Shown here: positions 1 to 10,830 of the stretch, piece after piece
Position numbering within the stretch: position 1 is the first letter of the stretch
How the letters are laid out: each line of letters opens with the position of its first letter
Origin: Penium margaritaceum
Lineage: Eukaryota > Streptophyta > Zygnematophyceae > Desmidiales > Peniaceae
Length of the DNA: 24,254 nucleotides
Direction of reading: 5' to 3'
NCBI GenBank assembly: GCA_023375785.1
Contig: SZWC01000080.1
Span: 601,758-626,011 of the forward strand
The notes under the pieces: model-generated
What the model was told of the DNA's origin: nothing
What the model saw: only the letters and a program-made list of their open reading frames with translations
Databases searched by the model: none
Translations under genes and position numbers: made by a program

Positions 1-46
<46 letters not shown>
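1..46. repeat. (CA)n dinucleotide microsatellite
   Basis: This is an uninterrupted run of 23 CA units. It starts at the first base of the window, so its true left end is outside what can be seen. It is a simple-sequence repeat with no coding meaning. Confidence 0.98.
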
Positions 47-49
<3 letters not shown>

Positions 50-324
50 CAACTTCAAATTGTGCACGAAGCTACTTGGTGCGGCAGTGTTACTGTCACT
101 ACCAACACTCATGGCGTTGTCACAGCCTAGTCAACATCCTCCTTCACTGCCGTTGCTTCCCTCGAACTGCCAGTGGTCCTTGCACCTAAACTCGTCTCTG
201 TCAGCACAGCGCCGCTCACTTGGCTAGCTGCGCCGCGCACTGGTCAGTGGACAGCTGCCAGTCGCTGTCTGACCAACGGTGACTGGCGGCGCATTAATGA
301 GTGGGTGGCTTATTCATAGGGACG
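47..324. other. Unannotated spacer, no gene seen
   Basis: This is about 280 bp of non-repetitive sequence between the CA microsatellite and the 25-bp satellite. I see no long reading frame with family-like residues, no RNA gene and no retrotransposon motif in it. Confidence 0.6.
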
Positions 325-559
325 ATGCTGTCATGCCGCCCACACAGCAATGCTGTCATGCCGCCCACACAGCAATGCTGTCATGCCGCCCACACAGCAA
401 TGCTGTCATGCCGCCCACACAGCAATGCTGTCATGCCGCCCACACAGCGATGCTGTCATGCCGCCCACACAGCGATGCTGTCATGCCGCCCACACAGCGA
501 TGCGGTCATGCCGCCCACACAGCGATGCTGTCACGCCGCCTACACAGCGATGCTGTCAC
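325..559. repeat. 25-bp tandem repeat (minisatellite), about 9.4 units
   Basis: Units begin at 325, 350, 375 and so on to 550, each starting ATGCTGTCATGCC and ending in CACACAGCA or CACACAGCG. The first units end in GCA and later ones in GCG. The unit at 500 has ATGCGG, and the unit at 525 has CACGCC and CTACAC. Because 25 is not divisible by 3, three units make a 75-bp superperiod, and all three forward frames stay open with the same 25-residue peptide in different phase. These open frames are a by-product of the repeat, not evidence for a gene. There are no unique spacers, so it is not a CRISPR array. Confidence 0.97.
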
Positions 560-823
560 AGGACCAGGCAGACCTGGTCGAACAAAGAGGCGATGTTGCG
601 ACCGCAACTGCATCACATCTGCCGTTCACAGCTGCCTTTCTTCTTGTACCGCCGATTGGAAGCGTGCGACAGTGATGCGCTACTCGACAGAGCTACCCTG
701 CCAATGTTAGTGGGACTAGCTCGCCGGTAGAATTGCAAGCAACTAGAGTGAAGAGGGACACAAATGAAGCGGTACAATGCATTACCAGCACTAACCTCAA
801 CAGCCTTCACCGCGTGCAACCTC
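560..823. other. Spacer between satellites, no gene seen
   Basis: This is about 260 bp of mixed-composition sequence joining two tandem-repeat tracts. Frames running through it are extensions of the frames opened by the neighbouring repeats. No recognisable protein family or RNA is visible. Confidence 0.5.
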
Positions 824-995
824 ACATGCCATTTCATGCCATCCCATTCCATGCCCTGCCATGCAATGCGATTCCATGCCATGCCGTGCCATGCCATGCC
901 ATGCCATGCCGTGCCGTGCCATGCCATGCCATGCTATGCCATGCCATGCCATGCCATGCCGTGCCATGCCATGCCATGCCATGCCATGACATGCC
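824..995. repeat. (ATGCC)n pentanucleotide tract, imperfect
   Basis: This tract is built from ATGCC units with substitutions such as GTGCC, ATTCC and ATGCA. It is most regular from about 885 to 985. The five-base period keeps several frames open on both strands and gives His-Ala-Met-Pro-Cys type peptides, which are artefacts of the repeat. The irregular left part (824-880) looks like older, mutated units. Confidence 0.95.
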
Positions 996-1039
996 AACGC
1001 TGTGCAAGTACGCAGCACATCAACAGTACCGAAACAAAC

Positions 1040-1160
1040 TCCAGCAAACGGCAACAGCAGCAGTAGCAGCAGCAGCAGCAGAAGTGGCAAACGGCAACGG
1101 CAACAACAGCAGCAGCTGCGGCAAATGGCAACAGCAGAAGCAGCAGGCGCAGCAGAGGGC
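1040..1160. repeat. CAG/CAA-rich imperfect trinucleotide tract
   Basis: This is an imperfect run of CAG, CAA and GGCAAC units in which the phrase GGCAAC recurs. It is the complementary counterpart of the CTG tract at 1237-1365 about 75 bp downstream, so the two could pair on a single strand. Gln- or Ser-rich frames across it are simple-repeat translations. Confidence 0.9.
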
Positions 1161-1236
1161 GACAGTGGAGCAGCTAAAGCGCCCACTCACAGCTGCCACT
1201 GCCGTCACCGCGACAACTGAAGTCCCAGCTGCCCGC

Positions 1237-2839
<1,603 letters not shown>

Positions 2840-2850
2840 TGGTATCGGAG
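2840..2850 (+). promoter_or_regulatory. Degenerate primer-binding site of a lost copia element
   Basis: TGGTATCGGAG differs by one base from TGGTATCAGAG, the start of the standard plant copia primer-binding site complementary to the initiator tRNA-Met 3' end. The two bases just before it are CA, as expected for the last bases of an LTR. No matching second LTR or gag follows; instead another PBS occurs 660 bp downstream. It is probably the remains of a separate element into which CopD inserted. Confidence 0.45.
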
Positions 2851-3499
2851 AATTTGAGAGAAAATTTTTCTTCATTCCACCGTAAGGCAGGAAAATGCAA
2901 GAAGAGTATCAAATAATGGTAACTTTTTTTTTATGTATTTATTCTCTATGTCCCTAGGTGTGCAGTGCATGCAAATTTGACATTCTGCGGTGATCCACAT
3001 CGATCCCAAAAACACGTGCTCGCCAAGCTCACCACATGGCGGTGCCACCTTTCTGTATTATGTACTCCGCAAACCATCGACCCTTGCTTGCCCCCATTGG
3101 AAAACCTACAAATGTCCTTGATACCTTTTCTATACATTGTATTGTTGTGGCTTAAGACCTAGATTAGTCCTTACTTTGCTTGTTTCTTAGGAACAACATA
3201 GGTTTCCTAATAGCTGGCCCATTTCGGCCAAAGCTAGGACCTCGCATGAGCATTCGCGAGGTTTCGTGGACTTTAAGAAAGTTCGTAATTGCGTTTTGTC
3301 GAGCGCCAGCAAGCCTCGCTCCCTGGTTGACGGGTGAGAGTCCATTGGCAAGTCTCATCCCGTAACAAATGATAACCTTGCTACTAAAATACTTGTCATT
3401 GGATCTGAGACTTGCAAATGAGGGTTTTAGACCTGCCGTGCTCTAGACTTCATGGTTCGATGAGCCAGTTTTTCCTTTGGATTCAAAGCATTGTTCTTA
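2851..3499 (+). other. Probable 5' LTR region of CopD, boundaries not resolved
   Basis: These roughly 650 bp lie immediately before an intact primer-binding site, where the 5' LTR of a copia element must be. No second copy exists in the window, so the TG start and CA end cannot be fixed by comparison. A CA at 3489-3490 is a possible LTR end, nine bases before the PBS. No gene is visible here. Confidence 0.4.
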
Positions 3500-3511
3500 T
3501 GGTATCAGAGC
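3500..3511 (+). promoter_or_regulatory. CopD primer-binding site (initiator tRNA-Met 3' end)
   Basis: TGGTATCAGAGC is the exact 12-base complement of the 3' end of plant initiator tRNA-Met, the usual minus-strand DNA primer of plant Ty1/copia elements. A copia gag region begins about 450 bp downstream, as expected. Confidence 0.9.
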
Positions 3512-3961
3512 CAACCGACACGCCTAAGAGGGACAAGAGCCGACCATAGGAGCTGGAGACGAGGGCGGCCTCCACTGTGAGGAAGGGTCAGCGGGTCACA
3601 ACAGGTCATAAAGGCATGTCTAGGATGCCGAACCTGGTCTAAGGGGACATGAGAGCCTTAGCAAGGCTTCACACATGCGACCAAGGATTCAAGAAATATC
3701 CGCCATCAAGAGAAGGCCCCACGCCTCTCCTAAGACCCCCAAGGTGCCCAACCGCGACTCCAGGGATGTGAAAAGGGTTTGGGGTGGCGGATATGGGTTT
3801 TCAGGGTCCCAGGACATCTGAGGTGGCTTCTCCATAGAGCTTTTGGCTCTCTGTAGAAAACTGAGTCCAAACTGGGCCCAGAAAAGTGCTACAAAAACTT
3901 TCTTCGTCCACCCAACATTTTCAACAGCTAGAGAGACGCAAGGGACCACCTTCCAAGCAAT
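3512..3961 (+). other. CopD untranslated leader
   Basis: This is 450 bp between the primer-binding site and the first gag-like ATG. The frame starting inside the PBS is open for a while but carries several stops, so it may be a decayed N-terminal extension or plain leader. No other feature is seen. Confidence 0.4.
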
Positions 3962-5334
3962 ATGAGTGAGGTAGATGGGATGAACGGTGGTGCTGGCACC
4001 CCCGGCGGTGCCGGAATCGGCAGTACCGGAAGCGGCGGCGGTCATCTCCCTAACGTAGCCCTAACCGTTGTTGCAATGGTGCAACTAGGACTGGGCAAAA
4101 ACGAGCTCTTCCCTCTACAACTGGGGATGAGGGACTTCCTCACCTAGAGGGCTATCTTCTTGACCTGGACGGTGGAACACGGGTTGGAGGAATTTTTCCT
4201 TTGCCCGCCTCCGGATACGGCAACCGATCTTATGCTGATGCGATTTCTCAATGTTGTAACTTGTGCAATGCCTCATCCACAAGCCTACGCCTTGCACAAT
4301 TTTCGCTTTGGCGGCAGAGGTGAGGATCCCTCACACCCACCAAGTGGTGGACTACAACCCCATGATGCCTGGCGCCACCTTTCCAGGTACCAAGAAGAAT
4401 AGGGCATGACCCTTGTGGTGACGCTCAGAGATCGTCTTCGCTACCTCTACCTCAAACCTGGTATGCCAGTCGCTGAGATTTGGGATGAAGCCATGGACAT
4501 CCGCTTACACCTATTGGGTCTAGAAGACTTGTCTTCCATCCTTCAGTGGTTGGACGCGGTGTTGCTCCACCTCAGGGAGCAGTACAAGGAGTTCCAATGC
4601 GATCTCCTCCTTCATCACCCAGTTGCTGAGATTGAGCTAATCGATACTGTAGCAGTTGTCAAAGAGTTGTGCAACTACAAAGGCATTTTGAAGGGCAAGG
4701 CACGTGACGTGACAGTTGCACCAACCACATCATATGTACCCCAGGGCTCCTACGCGACTGCAGCTGCTTCAACCCATAAACCTTACACCTGATCTGGGGG
4801 CTCTTCCGGTGGGGGTCGTGACAGGCATGTTGTGGCCCTGGGGTGCAGCTTCTGTCCAGATTGGGCACTTTTGGTCCTGTTTCCTTTCCCTGGAGCGGCA
4901 AATGATGGAGAGAAAGCAGCACCAGAGACAGGTACAGCAGCAGTTGAGACAGGTACAACAGCAGCCACTTCAGCAGTTTCCCGTATCACAGTCCTTTGGG
5001 GGACATGGACCACCCAGACTGCCTCCCTACCACCCTGTAGCAGCAGCCACCAATGGACCGCTGCCTCCGCAGCAGCGTCGGCAGCAGCCCTTGCAACAGA
5101 TAACCACACCACCTAGGTACTATGGGTTGCACGTGCATTACATGCCTCCATTTGCGACCGCCCCAAAGCCAGTCCCACCTTGGGCCCAAAGTGTGTACAA
5201 GACCATGATGACATTGCAGACTAGTGAAAAAATGGAGGCTACCCCATATCCCCTCCCGAGACCACAGCAGCGTCACAGCCAGGTCCGCAGCTTGGGCACA
5301 CGCATATCACCACGTTGCACGCATTGTCCATGCA
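3962..5334 (+). pseudogene. gag: CopD gag (capsid/nucleocapsid), frameshifted
   Basis: The ATG at 3962 starts a Gly-rich N-terminus (MSEVDGMNGG). The same frame continues to 4789 with two in-frame TAG codons (4145 and 4400), each sitting where CAG would restore Gln. The middle part, with LRYLYLKPGMPVAEIWDEA, fits the helical copia gag region (UBN2-type). A frameshift near 4800 leads into a segment ending in QIGHFWSC, the remnant of a CCHC zinc knuckle in which the first two cysteines are now Gly and Ser. It is followed by a Gln/Pro-rich tail. The product would have packaged element RNA in a cytoplasmic particle. At least two frameshifts make it non-functional. Confidence 0.8.
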
Positions 5335-5712
5335 CAAATGGTTTTTTGACAATGCAGCTCCACACCACATGTCAACATGTTTGACTGTCATCCGTTTGTG
5401 TCTCTGCATGTAATGCATGATGTGGAGGGTGAACGGACAGGTTCGGGTGAAGTTCTGCGGGTTGAGGACATTGGAACCGTTACACTACAAGCACCAGGAG
5501 GGGGTAATATGGCTGACTGGGGTTTTGTATGTCCCTCAACTGAAGGTAAACTTGTTGTCATGGGGACAGTTGGATCGTCAATTAAGCATGTGAACACTGA
5601 CACAAGCAGAGAAATGCATGGTGTTTGGTGCGCACAGGGTGTTGCTGGCTGATGGGCCCTTGCATGAAGACATGTTGTACCGACTAACTTTGTTCCCTAC
5701 CCTGCCATCCAA
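5335..5712 (+). pseudogene. CopD aspartic protease, broken
   Basis: WFFDNAAPHHMST at 5339-5377 aligns with the copia protease active-site motif W-x-x-DSGA-x-HHM; the catalytic Asp is kept but the next Ser-Gly is Asn-Ala. Downstream, a typical protease C-terminal pattern (G-I-G-T-V-T-L, then L-Y-V-P-x-L-K-V-N-L-L-S) can be followed only by switching frames near 5380, 5480 and 5540. It would have cut the gag-pol polyprotein. With the frameshifts and altered motif it cannot be active. Confidence 0.75.
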
Positions 5713-6608
5713 CCGTAAAGAGACCCAAACACATTGAGCTTATTCACAGAAAACTGGTGAATATCAACACAGAACTAGTCACTGACCTACCTGAGCTTGC
5801 CCACAGACAGAGCCTTGAAGAGTGTCCACACGGCCTGAAGGTGTATGCTTGTCTTGACGACCAGGAAGGAAAGGCACACCGATAGAGGTCCCTCACATCA
5901 TAGCAGGTCAGCAAGGCATCCCTTGAACTGGTGCATGCTGAATTGACTGGACCCATCCCAGTACCCTCAGTCCAGTAAGCATCACTGTGCTATTTGACTC
6001 TGACAGACGATTACAGCCGTTTCTGCTGGGCGTTTCTGCTTAAGACCAAAGCGGTGCACACTGGGCCATAGTGGACTGGATTCCATTTGCTGAGCAAAAG
6101 ACTAGGTTCCCCTTGCGCATCCTGCGTACAGACATGGACAGAGAATTCTTAAGCCCATTAGGAATTAACCTTAAAAACCAGAGGTAACATACACCAAACC
6201 ACAACATCCTATACACCGAAACAAAATGGGATGGCTGAGAGATGGCACGGAACTTTGGGTGATGGCCTGCACACCCTACTGACTGTGTCTGGCTTTTCCT
6301 TTGGGTTATTGGAGGAAGCTGTCAAGAATATCACCTAGGTATGGGAAAGGATGCCTCTAGGACCCCTTCCCAGGACTGTCACCCTTGGGGAAGGTGGTTC
6401 AAACAGAAGGTGGATCTGCATCCTGCACATGTGTGGGACACAATGGCTTGTGTGTGGTTCGTTAACGCACAACATAGTCACAAGCTGAGCCCACTAGGTA
6501 GGTGGTGCATCTTTGTCGGAATCTCTCATGCGTCAAAGGCATGTAGGTTGGGAGACCCTGCGCATCATACCTTTGTAGAGAGTCAAGATGCTTCCTCATT
6601 AAAAACAC
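5713..6608 (+). pseudogene. CopD integrase (rve) with GAG-pre-integrase remnant
   Basis: The part around 5790-5880 resembles the zinc-binding pre-integrase domain but has lost most His/Cys ligands. The core follows: VHAELTGP at 5932-5952 (first catalytic Asp replaced by Glu), DDYSRFCWAFLLKTK near 6005-6050, RTDMDREF near 6125-6148 (second Asp kept) and QNGMAERW near 6225-6248 (catalytic Glu kept). A later frame (6341-6664) holds KLSPLGRWCIFVGISHASKA, the conserved K-x-x-x-x-x-x-CIFVGY-type segment after the copia integrase core. Several stops and frame changes break it. Its former role was to insert element DNA into nuclear DNA. Confidence 0.85.
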
Positions 6609-7113
6609 ATGCCTTACAAGGTGTTCAAGGGACTAAAGCACGTCCCTGTGCTCAACATTTGTGAACGGTACCCTGAGCATTTCAGTGTCCCCGTCTTTGT
6701 TCCCGCCATGAGGATGACGGTCCCACAGTCCTCGGGAGGACACAAAGTCACAGAACAAAAAACAATAATCCCTGCTGACTTACTCACACTGACTGACCGG
6801 GCAAGCATAAGTGCAGACTCCTCAGGATCTCCACCTGGCCTAACTCCAGTACAAGAGTATCCGGTCCAGCCCGGTCCGTTCCGCCGCTCACAACAAAACT
6901 TAGCTAGTGTGGACAACAGGCAGTTCTACCACACAGGGAGTCCCACATAGCCCATGTCCACCCAGTTCAAGCCTCTCACAGTTGAGAAGGCAAGGAGGCG
7001 CTCAGACCCGACAGAGTGGGAGAAGGGAATGATAGACAATTGAGCGCGATCCCTTGAGAACGGGGTTTACAAACTGGTACCACTTCCCCCTGAACGCAAA
7101 GCAATTGATATTC
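6609..7113 (+). pseudogene. CopD integrase-RT linker and RT N-terminus, truncated
   Basis: One frame runs from 6609 to about 7113 with a TAG at 6948 and a TGA at 7038. The first part is a Ser/Pro-rich linker, as usual between copia integrase and RT. From 6999 the residues DPTEWEKGM, then ENGVYKLVPLPPERKAID, match the start of RVT_2, where canonical proteins continue with W-V-F/Y-K. Homology ends at the T-run after 7110, so motif A and the YVDD motif are missing. Confidence 0.8.
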
Positions 7114-7149
7114 CTTTTTTTTTGGTTTTTTCACACGCTTGGGACCTGC

Positions 7150-7910
7150 CGTCCAAGTGAGGGGGGGGGGGGGAGCTTTCTCCCCTTCCAAGAGTGGGGA
7201 GATTGCACCCTCTCCTGCCCTCCCCCTCCTCTGGCACAGTCTGTGCCATGATCAAAGGGGTAGAATGAGGGAGGATTGGTCTCTCCTTCCCTGTCAGAAC
7301 CGTCGGTGCCCAAGGATTGCGAAGCGAGGAGGAGGAGTCCCCCTCCCTCTCTCGTCCCCGTCAGCTCCATCAGCACCAGAGGAGGGAGATGGGAGAAAGG
7401 ACATCCCCTCCCTCTCTCCTCCTCCTTCGGCATCACGAGGAATAGGAGGGAGATCCCTCCTTCTCTCCTCCCCATCAGCACAGCTGGTGCAAGGGGGGGA
7501 GACGGGGATGGGGGGTCCCCTCCCTCCTTTGTGGGCCGTTGTTCCCCTTGGCAAGGGAGAGAGGAGGGTGATGTCCCCCTCCTCTTCCTTGGGGCCTTTG
7601 GCCCCCTTCAGTACAGGATAAATGTGAAAGGACGTCCCTCCAGCTCCTCTGAGCTTTTGCCCCCCTCAACGAGACAGAGAGGGGGATGAATTTTCCCTCC
7701 TCTTCCTCTTGGGCATCGGGCCCATCCGTACAGGAGAGAGGGGGGTCAGACGTTGCACCATCTTGTCTGTACAGCCGGTCCCCTTGGTGAGGGAGAGAGT
7801 GGAGAGTCTCTCTCTCATCTGTGCCATCGACTCCCCGAGGAAGTGAGGTGGAGACTCTCCCCTCTCCACTTTGGGTCAGGGGGAGGGGAGGAGGGGAGGA
7901 TGGAGCCATT
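7150..7910. repeat. GA/CT minisatellite, ~59-bp period, about 12 diverged units
   Basis: Purine tracts (such as GGAGGGAGAT) followed by pyrimidine tracts (such as CCCTCCCTCTCTCC) recur with centres near 7262, 7321, 7380, 7440, 7496, 7556, 7620, 7678, 7735, 7792 and 7843, so the period is mostly 56-62 bp. Between them is a short less-biased segment, often with CAGCACC or GTGCC. Units are diverged. Each purine tract can pair with the adjoining pyrimidine tract, so each unit is also a potential hairpin. Open frames on both strands across this region are composition-driven and show no protein family. Confidence 0.8.
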
Positions 7911-8059
7911 GCACGAGCCCTGCATTTTCTTTTCGTTCATGCTTGACACTTAGTCGATTACGTAGCCCACTCGGGGCTCCCGATGAGCTCCCGACGGTCA
8001 TGTTGGCTCTTGAGGGATCACTCTTTGGAGGGTCAGAAGAGAGTTGCAACACAATGCAA
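7911..8059. other. Short spacer, nothing recognised
   Basis: This is about 150 bp between the minisatellite and the first long direct repeat of GypE. It contains no motif I can identify. Confidence 0.4.
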
Positions 8060-8400
8060 TTTGTTTTCCAGAAGCACAAAAAAATGAAGGTCAAGACAGT
8101 CCATCGCAATCATTTTGCAGTTGTGCCAGGTTGGCTGACCTGTTCCGTGACCAAAACAAAGTGGCTCAGTCAAATTTAACATAAACGTATTACTGCAAAT
8201 CTGAATTTGCTTGTAATGAACGTCTCGACAAACGTACAATATAGAACGTTTTGTAGCAGCTTAAATTATTCTTTCTGAAACAGGAAATGGAATGACACAA
8301 AGACTAATGAAAAATCATGACATAAACAAAGCAACAGCATAGTTTTGAGTGGAAGAGCGAGCTGTAAGGACACAGGCAAGGAAGATTCCTCCCAATAATG
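8060..8400 (+). repeat. Candidate 5' LTR of GypE (diverged direct repeat)
   Basis: This stretch is similar, in the same orientation, to 10526-10830. Shared phrases include ATGAAGGTCAA near 8091/10551, the segment around TACTGCAAATCTGAATTTGC (8191) versus TACTACAAATCTGACTTTGC (10616), and AAACAAAGCAAC near 8325/10710. A chromovirus pol lies between the two copies, so they are best read as its LTRs. Divergence is large and the exact TG/CA ends and target duplication could not be set. Confidence 0.55.
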
Positions 8401-8401
8401 A

Positions 8402-8905
8402 GGAGAATTATTTAATTTTCTTCATATGTTTATCCCACCTTGGTTAGCCACCTAATTGCCCTGACTGGGAAGGTGCCAGCATGGCTTTGGTCAGCAAAGT
8501 GTATCAAAGCGTTCGAGACTTTGAAGTCGATGTTGATATCGGTGCCGGTATTTGAACTCCACAATCCAAAGAATTGTTGTGATGCATGGCTAAAATTTTT
8601 GGAGTCGTAATCATGCAAGGCCGCCACCCTGTTTCTTATGAGTGCCTCAAGCCTTTCATGTAGGGACTAGGTACACCATGGGGGATCAACAACTCCTGGA
8701 AACCATGCATGCATTCAAAGCATGGTGTTGCTTCCTTGGGAGCAAGGAAAATTATATTATTGTAATCACTGTCTACAACCTCCTCACTTTCTCTTAGACA
8801 CAACCAAACCTCGCAAGAAGACAGGCACGGAAAAACGAGTACTTAAGTCGATTCACATTCAAGTAGAAGAACAAGCCAAGACGGACTAACGTGGCTGATC
8901 TCTTG
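8402..8905 (+). pseudogene. GypE RT C-terminus and RNase H, broken
   Basis: The frame through 8444-8560 reads LIALTGKVPAWLWSAKCIKA followed by FETLKSMLISVPVFELHNP, the RT thumb/connection of gypsy elements (compare F-x-x-L-K-x-x-L-x-x-x-P-V-L). After a frameshift, GVVIMQGRHPVSYECLK (8601-8651) fits the start of RNase H (G-x-V-L-x-Q-x-x-x-P-V-A-Y-x-S-x-x-L). Farther on, LGSKENYIIVITVYNLLTF and then KPRRTNVADLLS match the RNase H segment before the A-D-x-L-S motif. The catalytic Asp cluster is not intact. Confidence 0.75.
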
Positions 8906-9189
8906 AGTTGAAATCCATAACACATGGCCCTTACGCTGGATAAAAAGGATATTACCCACTGTAAATTTGCAGAATTTGTGTCGTAGACCACGCTAAAACC
9001 AATCCCTCTCCACCAACCCCTACAGCCATCGATTGCCATCGATCCTTTCAAGAACCAAGTCGGAATGGACTACACCTTAGATCCCTAGTTTGCCACACCC
9101 AAGAACATAGAACACCATGGCGTTGTCAAGGCTACATGACTCTACTGGCATGCTGAGCATGTAGTAGCTCCAAATGTGAAAAACCTCCT

Positions 9190-9863
9190 TGAACAATTCA
9201 TTTTTCAGTTCCATAAACCTCCATTAACTGGGCACATGAGACCAAAGAAAAGTGGGCATGTCCTTCTGGAGCTTTACTAATGGCCAGGTTGGACACCCGG
9301 AAGTATTGCATGACATGTGACCACTTTTTATGCAACACGCGCGCGCTATGCTAGTCAGTTTTGGCTCGCATTACAAGAACGGTTCGAAACACAACACGGC
9401 ATGTCCTCAGCATCTCACCCAAAGACAGATGGATAGATCGATTGTATGAACCGTACAATTTAAAAGATGCTCCATGTGTACTGGGCTCCAAACGAGTTTT
9501 CCATATGCAATGTGGTCCATGAGTCCACCGAATTCACCCCCTTCTTCCTCAACCACAGTTGGCATCTAGTGGTACCCACTTCCATGGTGAAGAGGGGTAG
9601 CGCGGATCAAGTACCCTCCACCCAGACCTTCATCAAACGTGTGGATGCTCTCTCACGGGATGCCAAGGCTCACCTACATGTCGTTCGGCCGTGCCAAAAG
9701 GCCTATGAAAACAAAAAACGTCGTGTGTTGTCATTTTCTTCTACGATTCTGTGCTATTGAGCACACAAAATTTGTGGCTGAAAACACCGGGTGCACGGAA
9801 GATTCTACCAAATTGGATTGGCCCTCCCTCAGTGACCAAGAAAAATGGAAAAGTAGCTCTTGA
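9190..9863 (+). pseudogene. GypE integrase (H2C2 zinc finger, core, GPY/F), broken
   Basis: GHMRPKKSGH near 9231-9260 and YCMTCDHF near 9306-9329 are the two halves of the gypsy H-H-C-C zinc-binding domain. The early core is deleted. It resumes with SQFWLALQERFETQHGMSSA and HPKTDG near 9354-9433, the region before the catalytic Glu; a TAG (9434) replaces the Gln of the usual T-D-G-Q motif. The frame 9467-9760 contains STEFTPFFLNHSWHLVVPTS, matching the S-T-G-x-T-P-F-x-x-x-x-G segment. NWIGPPSV near 9815 is the GPY/F region. Frameshifts occur near 9460, 9700 and 9850. It once inserted element DNA; it is inactive now. Confidence 0.8.
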
Positions 9864-10193
9864 TTGGCCCTGACACAAGCCATGCGCTTCCATGATATCT
9901 TTTATGTGAGCCTCCTTGCACCCTACACTACAGAAAAGTCTGTTCAGCTACCGCCTCTTGCGGACATTTTTGCGCAAGGCCAGTGTGAGGTACATAGAAT
10001 CCTCCAACAGTGGGACCACAATCTGCATACACAAATGGTTAAGAAGTACCTCATCCATTGGGCCGGTTGTGGACCTGCATACAATACATGGCAGTCACAA
10101 TTACAAGAGCCACCTGTAGCAATCACTGAGGACTGGGAGGAACTGCTTACTTGTCACAACCAACGTGGCCTCGTGGGTATCACTTCAGCATGA
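9864..10193 (+). pseudogene. GypE integrase C-terminus with chromodomain
   Basis: This 109-codon open stretch starts in the last part of the integrase (FHDIFYVSLLAPY, the H-D-V-F-H-V-S-L-L-K-P-Y motif) and continues into a chromodomain: CEVHRILQQWDHNL, then KKYLIHWAGCGPAYNTWQSQ. The YLIHW-x-G and NTW blocks match the Y-L-V-K-W-x-G and x-T-W-E blocks that form the methyl-lysine-binding cage. Chromodomains of this type direct chromovirus integration to heterochromatin. It is the best preserved part of GypE, but the upstream frame is broken. The ATG at 9864 is only the first Met after a stop, not a real start. Confidence 0.85.
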
Positions 10194-10525
10194 ACCCCAT
10201 TGAGAGGATAACGGCATGCGTCCTTAGGCTCATTATTGGCTCACTCTGGGGAGCTTGACATGGGGACGCCTGGGCACGTCACACGAGGACTCTTTGAGTG
10301 AAAGGGGACGGAAGCGTGACCACCATGTTTTTCTCGGATGGCTGAACAACCTGTAAATGTTGTTGTACCAAATCATGAAAGGAGGAAGAAGTAACCATTT
10401 AGTGGCACATGTCCATTTAGTGGCACTATCACCACGATTATGACGGGTAGTATCTAACCCCATAAAAAAAGCCAACAACGAACCGAGGACCGTTCTTAGC
10501 TTAAGGAGGAGGAATTAGTCATAGC
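10194..10525 (+). other. GypE 3' non-coding region with small tandem duplication
   Basis: No gene is seen between the chromodomain stop and the right direct repeat. The 14-mer CCATTTAGTGGCAC occurs twice, at 10395-10408 and 10413-10426. A purine-rich run AAGGAGGAGGAA (10502-10513) is placed like a polypurine tract just before the right LTR candidate. Confidence 0.5.
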
Positions 10526-10830
10526 GTGGTTTTAGCCAAAAAATAGGAAATGAAGGTCAAAACAACTCATTATAGAAAATTTGCAACCAAAGGAAGGTGG
10601 TTGACCTAAAAGCGTTACTACAAATCTGACTTTGCTCATATTGAACGTCACCATTCTCTTTACAACACATACTGGAATAACACAAACAGTAACGACAAAT
10701 CAAAACTTTGTAAACAAAGCAACGACAGATTTGAGTGGCACAACAAGCTGTGACGGAATAGGTTAGGAAACATGCCCACAATGTGGTGGATGGTCATTTG
10801 ATTTCATTCGGATATTTTCATTTAACTTCT
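10526..10830 (+). repeat. Candidate 3' LTR of GypE (diverged direct repeat)
   Basis: This is the partner of 8060-8400, as described there. It follows a polypurine-like run and starts near a TG (10527), as a 3' LTR would. Its right end is not resolved and may extend beyond 10830. Confidence 0.5.

Larger units (their letters stand above)
3500..7113 (+). mobile_element. CopD: truncated, decayed Ty1/copia retrotransposon
   Basis: The order is PBS, leader, gag with a broken zinc knuckle, protease, integrase, linker and the first part of RT. Integrase before RT is the copia order. Homology to RT stops near 7113, at a T-run just before the GA/CT minisatellite, and no RNase H or 3' LTR follows. Coding is split by many frameshifts and stops, so this is an old, inactive copy. 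Its integrase fragments are closest in style to plant copia elements, but I cannot name a clade. Confidence 0.85.
8060..10830 (+). mobile_element. GypE: decayed Ty3/gypsy chromovirus fragment
   Basis: Between two diverged direct repeats lie, in order, the end of RT, RNase H, the H2C2 and core pieces of integrase, the GPY/F-like segment and a chromodomain. RT before integrase and a C-terminal chromodomain define the Ty3/gypsy chromovirus group. Gag, protease and most of RT are missing between the left repeat and the pol remnant, so there has been a large internal deletion. Stops and frameshifts are frequent. It is clearly older than CopA and CopB. Confidence 0.75.

Noticed and set aside
325..559. 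CRISPR-like array
   Set aside because: The 25-bp units are directly tandem with no unique spacers, and the genome is eukaryotic.
7131..7909. Ser/Pro-rich frames on both strands of the GA/CT region
   Set aside because: Biased composition and the ~59-bp repeat keep many frames open at once; there is no conserved motif.
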